From Synechococcus sp. ROS8604 (lineage in GTDB: Bacteria; Cyanobacteriota; Cyanobacteriia; PCC-6307; Cyanobiaceae): a stretch of DNA of 64,000 nt. A model generated the notes under the pieces. The model was not told the DNA's origin and did no database searches. It saw only the letters and a list, made by a program, of their open reading frames with translations. Made by a program: the position numbers and the translations under genes. Position 1 is the stretch's first letter. The number at the start of each line of letters is the position of its first letter. Shown here piece after piece: positions 36,785-43,989 of the stretch. Where the stretch lies: positions 1,922,001 to 1,986,000 of the forward strand of contig NZ_CP047946.1 in assembly GCF_014279655.1 (NCBI RefSeq), given 5' to 3'.

Positions 36785-36976
36785 ATGAAAGATAGAAAAC
36801 AAGTTCATGGAAAGAAGAGCAAAAGATCAACTCCAATTACAAAGCAAAGCCAGGGATCATATACATCAAAAAGACGTAGGAAAAAGATTACCCCTTACGC
36901 CAAAGAAGACATACAAAATGACGACCCAGCCAGCCAGCTAAAAGAGATACATAGTAACGATAATTATGATACATAG
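36785..36976 (+). CDS. Small basic hypothetical protein, weak
   Basis: This 63-codon frame encodes a Lys/Arg/Ser-rich peptide (KKSKRSTPITKQ, KRRRKKITPY) with an acidic tail. No homologous family is recognised, and A-rich DNA can produce such frames by chance. It is divergent from acRAF and followed by two further small frames on the same strand. Confidence 0.35.
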   Translation: MKDRKQVHGKKSKRSTPITKQSQGSYTSKRRRKKITPYAKEDIQNDDPASQLKEIHSNDNYDT

Positions 36977-37039
36977 CACAAGCGCAAGAGAACAGAAAAG
37001 AAGAGATCGACCAGTAGGGTTGAAAAAAAGAAATTTTAA

Positions 37040-37330
37040 ATGGAAAATTTAGAAGCATTTCGACGGACACTAGAAAGTATCCATAGAAAAGATGATGCAA
37101 GCCAGACACTCAATTCAGTAACCGTCAGCCTTGCAAAAGCAAAATCAGAATTAAGCAATGCCACCAAGGCGCTAGCTGACCTCATGGATATAGCAGACGA
37201 AGGGAATTGCAAGGCATGCCTTGTTTTTCTTACAGAGGTAAGAGCAACAGCAATTGCTGCCTACAACACGATTAGGTCAGCTGAAAATGAGATTGAGATC
37301 AGAAGTGGCTGTCAAAGCAGCGCAAATTAA
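37040..37330 (+). CDS. Hypothetical helical protein, 96 aa
   Basis: The 96-residue product is almost wholly alpha-helical by inspection ('AFRRTLESIHRKDD', 'LNSVTVSLAKAKSELSNATKALADLM', 'VFLTEVRATAIAAYNTIRSAENEIE') with three Cys. Heptad-like spacing suggests a coiled coil or small bundle. No family is recognised. The DNA is A-rich compared with the flanking carboxysome genes. A 58-codon frame follows 17 bp downstream on the same strand, forming a possible two-gene unit. Confidence 0.55.
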   Translation: MENLEAFRRTLESIHRKDDASQTLNSVTVSLAKAKSELSNATKALADLMDIADEGNCKACLVFLTEVRATAIAAYNTIRSAENEIEIRSGCQSSAN

Positions 37331-37347
37331 TTAGTTCCCCAAAAACC

Positions 37348-37524
37348 ATGAAAGAAACAAACAGCGGCCTACTTGAATCATTCATTGAAACAATCGAATC
37401 AAACAAAAAAGACAGAGAGAGGTGGCTCAAGAAGGTTGGACAGTGCGGACTTGAGCAGGCTCTAGGGGAGTACAACAAGATAAAAGAGATAGAGCAATAT
37501 AGAGGATCAAATGATCAGCCTTAA
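37348..37524 (+). CDS. Hypothetical protein, 58 aa
   Basis: ATG at 37348 to TAA at 37522-37524 encodes 58 residues beginning MKETNSGLLESFIETIESNKK and continuing with 'WLKKVGQCGLEQALGEYNKIKEIEQY'. It is charged and helical, with no recognised domain. Its position 17 bp after the 96-residue frame and the similar helical, Lys/Glu-rich make-up suggest a shared origin or role. Whether it is translated is unproven. Confidence 0.45.
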   Translation: MKETNSGLLESFIETIESNKKDRERWLKKVGQCGLEQALGEYNKIKEIEQYRGSNDQP

Positions 37525-37631
37525 AGGATTGAATGAGACACTCGAATCACAAGAATAAACAAGGACAAGTAGTTGGATAGACAGCGAGTGTAGGCAGGAG
37601 GATCGAAAATAGATTGGTCAACGATCAAGTC

Positions 37632-38141
37632 ATGGCCTACACAATCTTTTTCGCAACCTCCACAGGAAAGACAGAAGATGTTGCTGACAAGCTCAAAGAG
37701 CTGTTACCAGGCACAGAGGCTAAAGATGTAGACAACATCGGCTCAGCTGCAGATCTGGCATCCGCTGAGGCACTCATTTGCTGTGTTCCCACTTGGAATA
37801 CTGGTGCCGATGAAGGCCGATCGGGGACAGCATGGGATACGTACGCTGAAGAAATTCCAAGTATGGATTTCAGTGGAAAATCTGTGGCAATCGTAGGGCT
37901 AGGAGATTCATCATCCTATTCAGACTATTTCTGTGATGCGATGGAAGAATTGTATACGGCCTTCCTTCAAGCAGGCGCAAAAATCATTGGGAAAGTACCC
38001 ACAGATGGATACACATTCGCAGAATCAAAAAGTGTTATTGACGGCAAGTTCTGTGGATTAGCAATTGACGAAGACAATGAGTCTGACTTAACAGATCAAC
38101 GACTAGCCGATTGGGTCAAACAAATAAATTCAGAGGCATAA
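37632..38141 (+). CDS. isiB: Flavodoxin (long-chain)
   Basis: Flavodoxin is the FMN electron carrier that replaces ferredoxin under iron limitation. The 169-residue protein has the phosphate loop TSTGKTED, the FMN-stacking Trp loop 'CVPTWNTGADEG', and 'GLGDSSSYSDYFCDAMEELY' with the long-chain insertion after it. ATG at 37632 (MAYTIFF) fits the family. TTG at 37614 is preceded by AGGAGG (37596-37601) and would add six residues. It stands next to a ferredoxin and a flavoprotein reductase in the accessory block. Confidence 0.93.
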   Translation: MAYTIFFATSTGKTEDVADKLKELLPGTEAKDVDNIGSAADLASAEALICCVPTWNTGADEGRSGTAWDTYAEEIPSMDFSGKSVAIVGLGDSSSYSDYFCDAMEELYTAFLQAGAKIIGKVPTDGYTFAESKSVIDGKFCGLAIDEDNESDLTDQRLADWVKQINSEA

Positions 38142-38157
38142 AACTCAAACACAATGA

Positions 38158-38180
38158 AGCGCCCTACCCGGGCGCTTTTT
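38158..38180 (+). terminator. Rho-independent terminator of isiB
   Basis: AGCGCCC (38158-38164) and GGGCGCT (38170-38176) form a perfect 7 bp stem with a TACCC loop, followed by TTTTT to 38180. It sits 17 bp after the flavodoxin stop. The opposite strand has no T-run, so it acts on the plus strand. Confidence 0.88.
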
Positions 38181-38188
38181 CATATCTA

Positions 38189-39148
38189 CTATTTGTGTAC
38201 CCAATCAACACGAAACTCAGTCCTAGAATTGAGATATTTGTCGATTGACATCGCTGCAATACAGCCATCAGAGCAGGCAACAACAGCTTGTTTAAAAGGG
38301 GTATTCCGAATATCTCCAATAGCCCAAACACCCGGAATAGATGTCATCATATTGTCATCTACATCAACACCACCATCAGCACGAAGCGGGATTGATCCAT
38401 GCAGAAAATCAGTTATTGGAAGGGTACCTGTAGAGTACAGAAATGCACCAGAAACATCTAATGAATAAGCTTTATTATCCTTAATTGACTTAAGGTTTAC
38501 ATATTTTAGTCCATCATCAGCTCCATGAATAGACAAGAGCTTAGTTCGCTCTGATTGCTTAACATTGGGGAGATCCAAAAGCAAATCAACACGATTTGTA
38601 GAGCGACTTGGCTTTCCACTTGTCACCCAATGTACTGTTTTTGCAAATTTAACGAGAACGAGTGCTTCATCAACAGCCTCTTGATTAGATCCGTAAACAA
38701 GAACTTCTTCATTACGGTAAAAAGCAGCATCACAAGTAGCGCAATAGCTAACTCCACGACCTAAAAATTCTTTCTCACCTTCAAGAGTCGAAGTCCGCCC
38801 CATAGCACCCGTTGCTAAAACGATTGTTCGAGAGCGAAAAACACCCTCTGGAGTATAAACAAGTTTATGCTCGCCAGACAAATCAAGGCTAAATACATGA
38901 GCACGCAAATAAGTGGTGCCATAGGAGATGGCTTGATTTCGCATCATCTCGAGCAAATCAGATCCAGATACCTCATTAGATACACCAGGATAATTAGCAA
39001 TTTTATGGGTAATTGCTAAAGCGCCTACAGATGGGTTCTTATCCAGAACATAGGTCTTCAATGATGACCTTGAAGTATAAAGAGCACAAGAACAGCCTGC
39101 TGGCCCGCCTCCAATGATGAGAACATCGGCATCAATATACTCTGTCAT
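38189..39148 (-). CDS. Thioredoxin-reductase-like flavoprotein (DDOR/FFTR-like)
   Basis: The 319-residue protein has the FAD fold 'DVLIIGGGPAGCSCALYTSRS', the redox pair CATC (residues 136-139) and the second FAD motif 'GVWAIGDIRN'. The NADPH half is altered. The usual GGGDSA loop reads YGSNQEAVDEA, and the HRRxxFR motif that binds the NADPH 2'-phosphate reads HWVTSGKPS. Such changes mark members that do not use NADPH, for example cyanobacterial DDOR or ferredoxin-dependent FFTR. The nearby ferredoxin and flavodoxin genes make electron-carrier input plausible. It overlaps the upstream alpha/beta protein gene by 4 bp. Confidence 0.85.
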   Translation of the reverse strand: MTEYIDADVLIIGGGPAGCSCALYTSRSSLKTYVLDKNPSVGALAITHKIANYPGVSNEVSGSDLLEMMRNQAISYGTTYLRAHVFSLDLSGEHKLVYTPEGVFRSRTIVLATGAMGRTSTLEGEKEFLGRGVSYCATCDAAFYRNEEVLVYGSNQEAVDEALVLVKFAKTVHWVTSGKPSRSTNRVDLLLDLPNVKQSERTKLLSIHGADDGLKYVNLKSIKDNKAYSLDVSGAFLYSTGTLPITDFLHGSIPLRADGGVDVDDNMMTSIPGVWAIGDIRNTPFKQAVVACSDGCIAAMSIDKYLNSRTEFRVDWVHK

Positions 39149-39906
39149 AATGAAATTTTTCTCGAAAGTGAGGAATGAAATTGATCAGGAAAAGCAGGTG
39201 AAAATGACTCTGGAATCATCTCGAGAAAAGAGTTAATCAATTCTCCATACAATTTTGGCTGTGAAAAATGAGAAAAGTGATGACCTCCTGGTAAAGAATA
39301 GAAGCGGTCGCCATTGTTTAAATGAGGCTTCCAACGCAGAGCGGAGTTCTGATCAATAACAAAATCATGAGAACCATTGATGATCGACAAGGGAATGTCA
39401 ATCGAAGAAAGATTGGGAAGAAGCGAATGTGAAGCAATAGAGCCAGAAATATAGTCACAATCAAGACATTTTTCAAAGAAGCCAGAAAGAACTAAATTGC
39501 TTTCACTAAAATTTTTATCAAATAAAAGAGGAACAATATGGGACAAGATAGAAGATCTTGAGCAGGGCAATCTTCGCCTCATTTCCAAATAATGACTAGT
39601 CCATTGATTGCTTGAGACTGGATCAACTGAAATCAATGTAAGGGAGCGAAATGCCTTTGGGAATTGACGTGCAAATAAACATGCGAAAGTACCACTAAGA
39701 CCATGCGCAACAACATGTGGCGGAGAATCTAATTGATCAACTGTTTCCCTTAAAAAATCAAAAATAGTGGTTAATGAACATATCTCATCAAGGTCATGCT
39801 GAAAAGACCAACGGCGCACATGCCTAGATTGACTTAAAATACAAGCAAGTTTCTTATTAAAGCAAAAAACAGAAGGCTGCAAATCAAGCCAAAGAATTGA
39901 TGACAT
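39145..39906 (-). CDS. Alpha/beta hydrolase-fold protein with altered nucleophile elbow
   Basis: The 253-residue protein follows the alpha/beta hydrolase layout: 'PPHVVAHGLSGTFACLFARQF' (elbow), 'FRSLTLISVDPV', 'IPLSIINGSHDFVIDQ' (acid region) and 'YSLPGGHHFSHFSQP' (catalytic-His region). The elbow reads H68-G-L-S-G where active members have HS-x-GG, so the usual nucleophile position is Gly69, with Ser71 two residues on. It may be inactive or use a shifted Ser. It is translationally coupled to the flavoprotein gene downstream. A small hypothetical gene and a ferredoxin gene lie upstream on the same strand. Confidence 0.75.
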   Translation of the reverse strand: MSSILWLDLQPSVFCFNKKLACILSQSRHVRRWSFQHDLDEICSLTTIFDFLRETVDQLDSPPHVVAHGLSGTFACLFARQFPKAFRSLTLISVDPVSSNQWTSHYLEMRRRLPCSRSSILSHIVPLLFDKNFSESNLVLSGFFEKCLDCDYISGSIASHSLLPNLSSIDIPLSIINGSHDFVIDQNSALRWKPHLNNGDRFYSLPGGHHFSHFSQPKLYGELINSFLEMIPESFSPAFPDQFHSSLSRKISL

Positions 39907-39978
39907 GCTTAAATTATGCTCTTATAATAGTGATTCACAAGGGGCACGCCCCCCGAACAAAGAAGCACAGATTCGAGG

Positions 39979-40197
39979 TCAATATGTTACAAATGATCTG
40001 GACGAATGATCTCCAGTCATCCCAGGAATGACTTGAATAATTCCTTGCTTCACCTTTAATTCCAAAGCAGAAATCAATCGAGATTCAGCACTATCGGCAT
40101 TACTCTTTAAAAATGAAAGAGTATTTAATGCGGAGAATGGAATTACCATGGACGTAACTGCATCCAGATAGATTGAGACAATAGATGACGTTTTCAT
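39979..40197 (-). CDS. Hypothetical protein, 72 aa
   Basis: The 72-residue product begins 'MKTSSIVSIYLDAVTSMVIPFSALNTLSFL' and has a helical 'ESRLISALELKVKQGIIQVIPGM' segment. No signal peptide, metal site or known family is evident. It lies between the ferredoxin gene (89 bp upstream) and the alpha/beta protein gene (72 bp downstream), all on the minus strand, so it may belong to the same transcript. Confidence 0.5.
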   Translation of the reverse strand: MKTSSIVSIYLDAVTSMVIPFSALNTLSFLKSNADSAESRLISALELKVKQGIIQVIPGMTGDHSSRSFVTY

Positions 40198-40286
40198 GAG
40201 TCAAATCCAGTAGACCAGGAGCGATTAGTAATCAATGAAATGCAATGATCCATCAATCAGTGCGTGACAATTTAATGGTGCCGTCA

Positions 40287-40577
40287 CTAAAGGTCTTCTT
40301 CACAATCGGTCTTGACGATGAGATCGGACGTGGCATATGCTACACATAAAAGTGCATATTTATCTTTAATTTGTGCCTCATCTAAGAAGCTTTGATCACT
40401 CTGATCTAAAGTCCCTTGAATAAGTCGACCTACGCATGAACTACATGCACCTGCACGGCAGGAGTACGACATATCAATACCAGCCTGCTCTGCAGCATCT
40501 AAAATATATTCATCGTCAGGACAGTGAAACGACACATCTCCTTGGGGTGTCATCAGCTGAACATTAAAAAATGTCAT
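40287..40577 (-). CDS. [2Fe-2S] plant-type ferredoxin
   Basis: The 96-residue protein has the four cluster ligands of plant-type ferredoxins: Cys40, Cys45 and Cys48 in '[11 protein letters not shown]' and Cys78 in 'YALLCVA'. It has the acidic C-terminus (DCEEDL) used for partner docking. It carries electrons from photosystem I or to specialised reductases. Its divergence from textbook PetF and its place among accessory genes suggest a secondary ferredoxin. Candidate partners are the flavoprotein encoded downstream on the same strand. Confidence 0.9.
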   Translation of the reverse strand: MTFFNVQLMTPQGDVSFHCPDDEYILDAAEQAGIDMSYSCRAGACSSCVGRLIQGTLDQSDQSFLDEAQIKDKYALLCVAYATSDLIVKTDCEEDL

Positions 40578-40801
40578 CGCGAGAATAGTCCAGTGACTAT
40601 TTTATGCCACTCACCAAGCGATTCGAAACATTCATTGATTAGCAATGTATCATTTAGCACTCTTGGCTTAACAACCGCAACAATCAGGTCGGCAATTAGA
40701 TTTGCATCTATCCCTAAAGATTCATGGATGTCGACCCATCTGATAGGGGAGAGAATATCATTCTATCAATCAGCTATGAATGGCATTGATAGGGTTTAAG
40801 A

Positions 40802-41032
40802 GTGAATTTAATCAACATGCAAAAAGAAAGATTTTCTCGTTTTCTTGGATCCGCCAACGGATGGAGGTCCAAACGCCTAAGGCTTGCAATTGCTTTAAGG
40901 AAGCAAGGATGGTCGTATCAGCAAATAGGCGAGCATTTAAGCACAACCCCACGTTCAATAGGGAGAGATATTAAATGTTTTGTGATTAAATCGAAAGAGA
41001 AAATGGCATTGCAAATCCCGGCCACATCATAG
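40802..41032 (+). CDS. Small helix-turn-helix protein
   Basis: The 76-residue basic protein contains one clear HTH, 'RLAIALRKQGWSYQQIGEHLSTTPRSIGRDIKCF' (residues about 28-61), resembling sigma region 4 or transposase-type HTH domains. There is nothing else, so it is either a minimal transcription factor or a fragment. GTG at 40802 or ATG at 40817 can start it. It is divergent from the ferredoxin gene across 224 bp, a normal place for a regulator of that gene set. Confidence 0.6.
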   Translation: MNLINMQKERFSRFLGSANGWRSKRLRLAIALRKQGWSYQQIGEHLSTTPRSIGRDIKCFVIKSKEKMALQIPATS

Positions 41033-41337
41033 TTTAAAAGAATGGCTCATATGGATTAAGAAGAAGAATTTCCTCTTATCACCATCACTCAGGAAGAGCG
41101 CAGATTCACGCGTTGAGATCGTTAACGACACCAGAGCAATCTTCATGTGTCTGGTCAGGTTCTTTACGTCTTAGCGAGAGTCCAAAATCATTTGGGCTGT
41201 TCAGTGACAAGTGATCAGTCAATTGCCAATTTTTCAATTAAGGAATGATTATTTTGTACATCAAAAGCTTCACGAAAGCTGCATCTCTTGATTATTAAGA
41301 GTCTGAAAAAGCAACACCTAATGCAAATGGATAACGA
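41033..41337. other. Gene-free interval at the 3' side of chpX
   Basis: About 305 bases of AT-rich DNA between the HTH gene and the chpX stop. A small inverted repeat, CTCTT-N7-AAGAG (about 41286-41302), is the only structure seen; it has no T-run on the minus strand and is a weak terminator candidate for chpX. No open frame or RNA gene is apparent. The junction between the carboxysome/NDH operon and the accessory block falls here. Confidence 0.4.
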
Positions 41338-42480
41338 TTAGAGAAGCGCACCTCTCTGGCAGCCCATCAACCGCTCAGACCATGATTCAGAGTAAGCACG
41401 ATTCGCTTGTTGCTGTTCTGAATCTGTCGTGTCAAGGGGATATGGCATCGTGCCAGAGATTGCACCATTGGTGACACAAAACATCGATTTTTGGAAGCTG
41501 ATGCAGATCTGCACATGAACATCATGCATTCCGCGCCCATGTGACAGGTACCAGTCACTGAGCTCCTCTGGAAGATTCCGGTACATGTCTTGCATACACA
41601 AACTCGGGGGGATACCCGCTCCCATGCTGGGAATTGGATCTGCATACAGAGCTCCATACTTGAAATCGCTGATGTCAGCTGAAATCTGTCGAGCTTGAGC
41701 GTTGTAAGACACTGTTCCCAGGAAGGGCATTCCCCTAAAAAAGACAGCCTCTACATAGGGGACCGCCACATCCACCAGAAAGGTCAGTCCAGCCTCTGGT
41801 GGAAGAACCCATACATCTTCGTTCCCAACCGTGACTTTGTAAGTCATCGGATCTCCAGCTGCAGCGACTAAACCATCTCTGATGTGATGAACAGCATCGA
41901 TAACAGAACAAATTTCACCGTTGCGGTATCTCCGAGACAGGTCAAGGAACAGGTCACTCATGACCCGCCAAAAGAGACCCAGGGCATAAATGGTGGCCAT
42001 CGATCGGATTGCTTCAGGAGCAAAACCTGGATAGAGCCGATGCACCAATGCCAACAATGGATCCCGGCGACTACGCAATGCAATGATCTTCTGACAAGCC
42101 TCGAGAAAAGGCTCTGAATCGAAATACGCATCCATTCCGCCTGTTCCGTGCCAAAACATTGCTTTTTGGCAATATTCGGCATATTCAAAGTTGATACGAT
42201 CGCCGCGAAGGTGCTGCCATAAGCGCTCCACGCTGAAACCTTCGTGAAAGAATCGCATCACGGGGAATGGATTCAGTAACTGGGTTTCACCCTGATTCAC
42301 CAGGTTCTTGCTGTAGGCATCAAGAACGATCCCGTAGCTGTCGAGAACATTGACAATCTGTAGGAGATGGTCGGGTGTATCGGCCAATAACGGTTGGTCA
42401 GAGAGCAAACGACGAACCAGCTCTTCACAATCAGGGAGGGTTGGAAGCATTGGGACATCAGTGATCTTAGTAGCAGTCAT
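41338..42480 (-). CDS. chpX: CO2 hydration protein ChpX (CupB-type)
   Basis: ChpX/CupB binds the NDH-1(4) membrane arm and hydrates CO2 to bicarbonate at the thylakoid, driven by electron flow. The 380-residue protein shows family blocks such as 'NPFPVMRFFHEGFSVERLWQHLRGDRINFEYAEYC', 'MFWHGTGGMDAYFDS' and 'HGRGMHDVHVQICISFQKSMFCVTNGAI'. Its His and Cys residues are candidates for the zinc site. It overlaps ndhD4 by 4 bp, and the three genes ndhF4-ndhD4-chpX form the constitutive, low-affinity uptake module. Confidence 0.93.
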   Translation of the reverse strand: MTATKITDVPMLPTLPDCEELVRRLLSDQPLLADTPDHLLQIVNVLDSYGIVLDAYSKNLVNQGETQLLNPFPVMRFFHEGFSVERLWQHLRGDRINFEYAEYCQKAMFWHGTGGMDAYFDSEPFLEACQKIIALRSRRDPLLALVHRLYPGFAPEAIRSMATIYALGLFWRVMSDLFLDLSRRYRNGEICSVIDAVHHIRDGLVAAAGDPMTYKVTVGNEDVWVLPPEAGLTFLVDVAVPYVEAVFFRGMPFLGTVSYNAQARQISADISDFKYGALYADPIPSMGAGIPPSLCMQDMYRNLPEELSDWYLSHGRGMHDVHVQICISFQKSMFCVTNGAISGTMPYPLDTTDSEQQQANRAYSESWSERLMGCQRGALL

Positions 42481-43985
42481 GAAAGTCCTCCTGTGATGGG
42501 TAAGAGCGCTAATTCGCTGAGACCGGTTGTGGCCGCCTGACTCATCCCCACCAAGAGATCAGGCGCTAGACCAAGGAGCAGAACCAACAAAGACAGCGCG
42601 ATCGCCGGAAGCTGCTCATGGAGCGGCACGATCGAAAGAATGGTGGGATTGGAGACGCTGCCTGCAGCAATGGCCAAGCGTCCAAAGAAGGCTCTGTTAA
42701 CAAGCAACAGGAAATACACAGCGGTCAAACCTGAACCCACCATGCACAGCAAGGTGGCAATGGGGAATGGCTGAAGACTTCCCCTGAAAACGAGAAATTC
42801 AGAAATAAAGCCCGCCATCCCTGGGATTCCAGCACTGGCCATCACACCCACGATCATCAGTGTTCCTGTTAGGGGTAAGCCCCGCTGGGGGTTAAGAAGT
42901 CCGCGAAGAACGTTCAGATCTCTTGTACCCGTTCGTTCATAAACAACACCCACGGCAAGGAAAAGAATCGCTGAAATCAAGCCGTGGCTCACCATTTGGA
43001 AGAGCGCACCGATCAACCCCAATGGTGTTGCCGCGGCAGCCGCGAGCAAGACGTACCCCATATGTCCAACAGAGCTGTAGGCCACCATCCGCTTCATGTC
43101 TGATTGCGCGATCGCAGCTAATGAGCCGTACAACACAGAAATGGCTGCCCAAAGGGCCAGCCAGGGGGCCGCAACCTCCCAGGCTTCAGGGAAGAGACCC
43201 AAACAAAATCGCAACAACCCATAGGTCCCAAGCTTGAGGAGAACGCCAGCGAGGAGAACCGACACGGGAGTGGAGGCTTCGGTGTGAGCATCGGGAAGCC
43301 AGGTGTGAAATGGAAAGAGAGGGATCTTGATCCCAAAACCAATCAACAAGGCCCCCATTAGAAGAAGCTGTGACGTCAGCCCCATCTCTCCAGACAAAAT
43401 GGGGCGAATGCCAAAGTCAACCCTTCCAGTGACGAGAGCAATCCCAAGGAATGCTCCCAAAATCAAAACCCCAGAAACTGCAGTAACAATCAGAAACTTC
43501 GTGGACGCATAGGCTCGATTAGCACCACCCCAAATAGCAATTAACAGCCACAGTGGAATGAGCTCAAGCTCATAAAAAATAAAAAATAATAAAAGATTCT
43601 GAGCCAAAAAGGCCCCATTCACAGCTCCACTAATAATCAACAAAAGAGCAAAATAAATTCTTGGTCGGTTCTCGATCTTTCGCGATGCCAATGCTGCCAC
43701 AAGACAGAGAATCGCATTCATCAAAACAAGCGGAAGGGAGATTCCATCGACTGCAAGGGAATAATCAAGGCCAACGCTAGGAAGCCATGAAAAGCGTTCC
43801 TGAAGCTGCAAGCCAGGGTTGCTCGGATCAAACCAGAAAAGGACTGCGAAGCTTGCAAGGCATTGAACGGAAAGAATCACCAGGGTGAGACGTCTTAAAT
43901 GAGCTGAAGTGGATCCCTCAGGCCAAAGGGACAACAAGAGGGCCCCCAAGAAAGGAATGATCAGTAGCAGAGAGAGAATCATCAT
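42477..43985 (-). CDS. ndhD4: NDH-1 subunit D4
   Basis: NdhD is an antiporter-like membrane subunit of NDH-1. The 502-residue protein has about 14 helices, with the conserved Glu and Lys of the proton path around 'FFIFYELELIPLWLLIAIWGG' and 'KIPLFPFHTWLPDAHTEASTPVSVLLAGVLLKLGTYGLLR', and 'IAQSDMKRMVAYSSVGHMGYV' further on. The D4 type is assigned from its place between ndhF4 and chpX. It overlaps chpX by 4 bp. Confidence 0.94.
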   Translation of the reverse strand: MMILSLLLIIPFLGALLLSLWPEGSTSAHLRRLTLVILSVQCLASFAVLFWFDPSNPGLQLQERFSWLPSVGLDYSLAVDGISLPLVLMNAILCLVAALASRKIENRPRIYFALLLIISGAVNGAFLAQNLLLFFIFYELELIPLWLLIAIWGGANRAYASTKFLIVTAVSGVLILGAFLGIALVTGRVDFGIRPILSGEMGLTSQLLLMGALLIGFGIKIPLFPFHTWLPDAHTEASTPVSVLLAGVLLKLGTYGLLRFCLGLFPEAWEVAAPWLALWAAISVLYGSLAAIAQSDMKRMVAYSSVGHMGYVLLAAAAATPLGLIGALFQMVSHGLISAILFLAVGVVYERTGTRDLNVLRGLLNPQRGLPLTGTLMIVGVMASAGIPGMAGFISEFLVFRGSLQPFPIATLLCMVGSGLTAVYFLLLVNRAFFGRLAIAAGSVSNPTILSIVPLHEQLPAIALSLLVLLLGLAPDLLVGMSQAATTGLSELALLPITGGLS

Positions 43986-43989
43986 TAAT

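Noticed and set aside
40651-40660. Possible CIRCE half-site near TTAGCACTC
   Set aside because: The second arm GAGTGCTAA is absent at the required spacing, and no chaperone gene follows.
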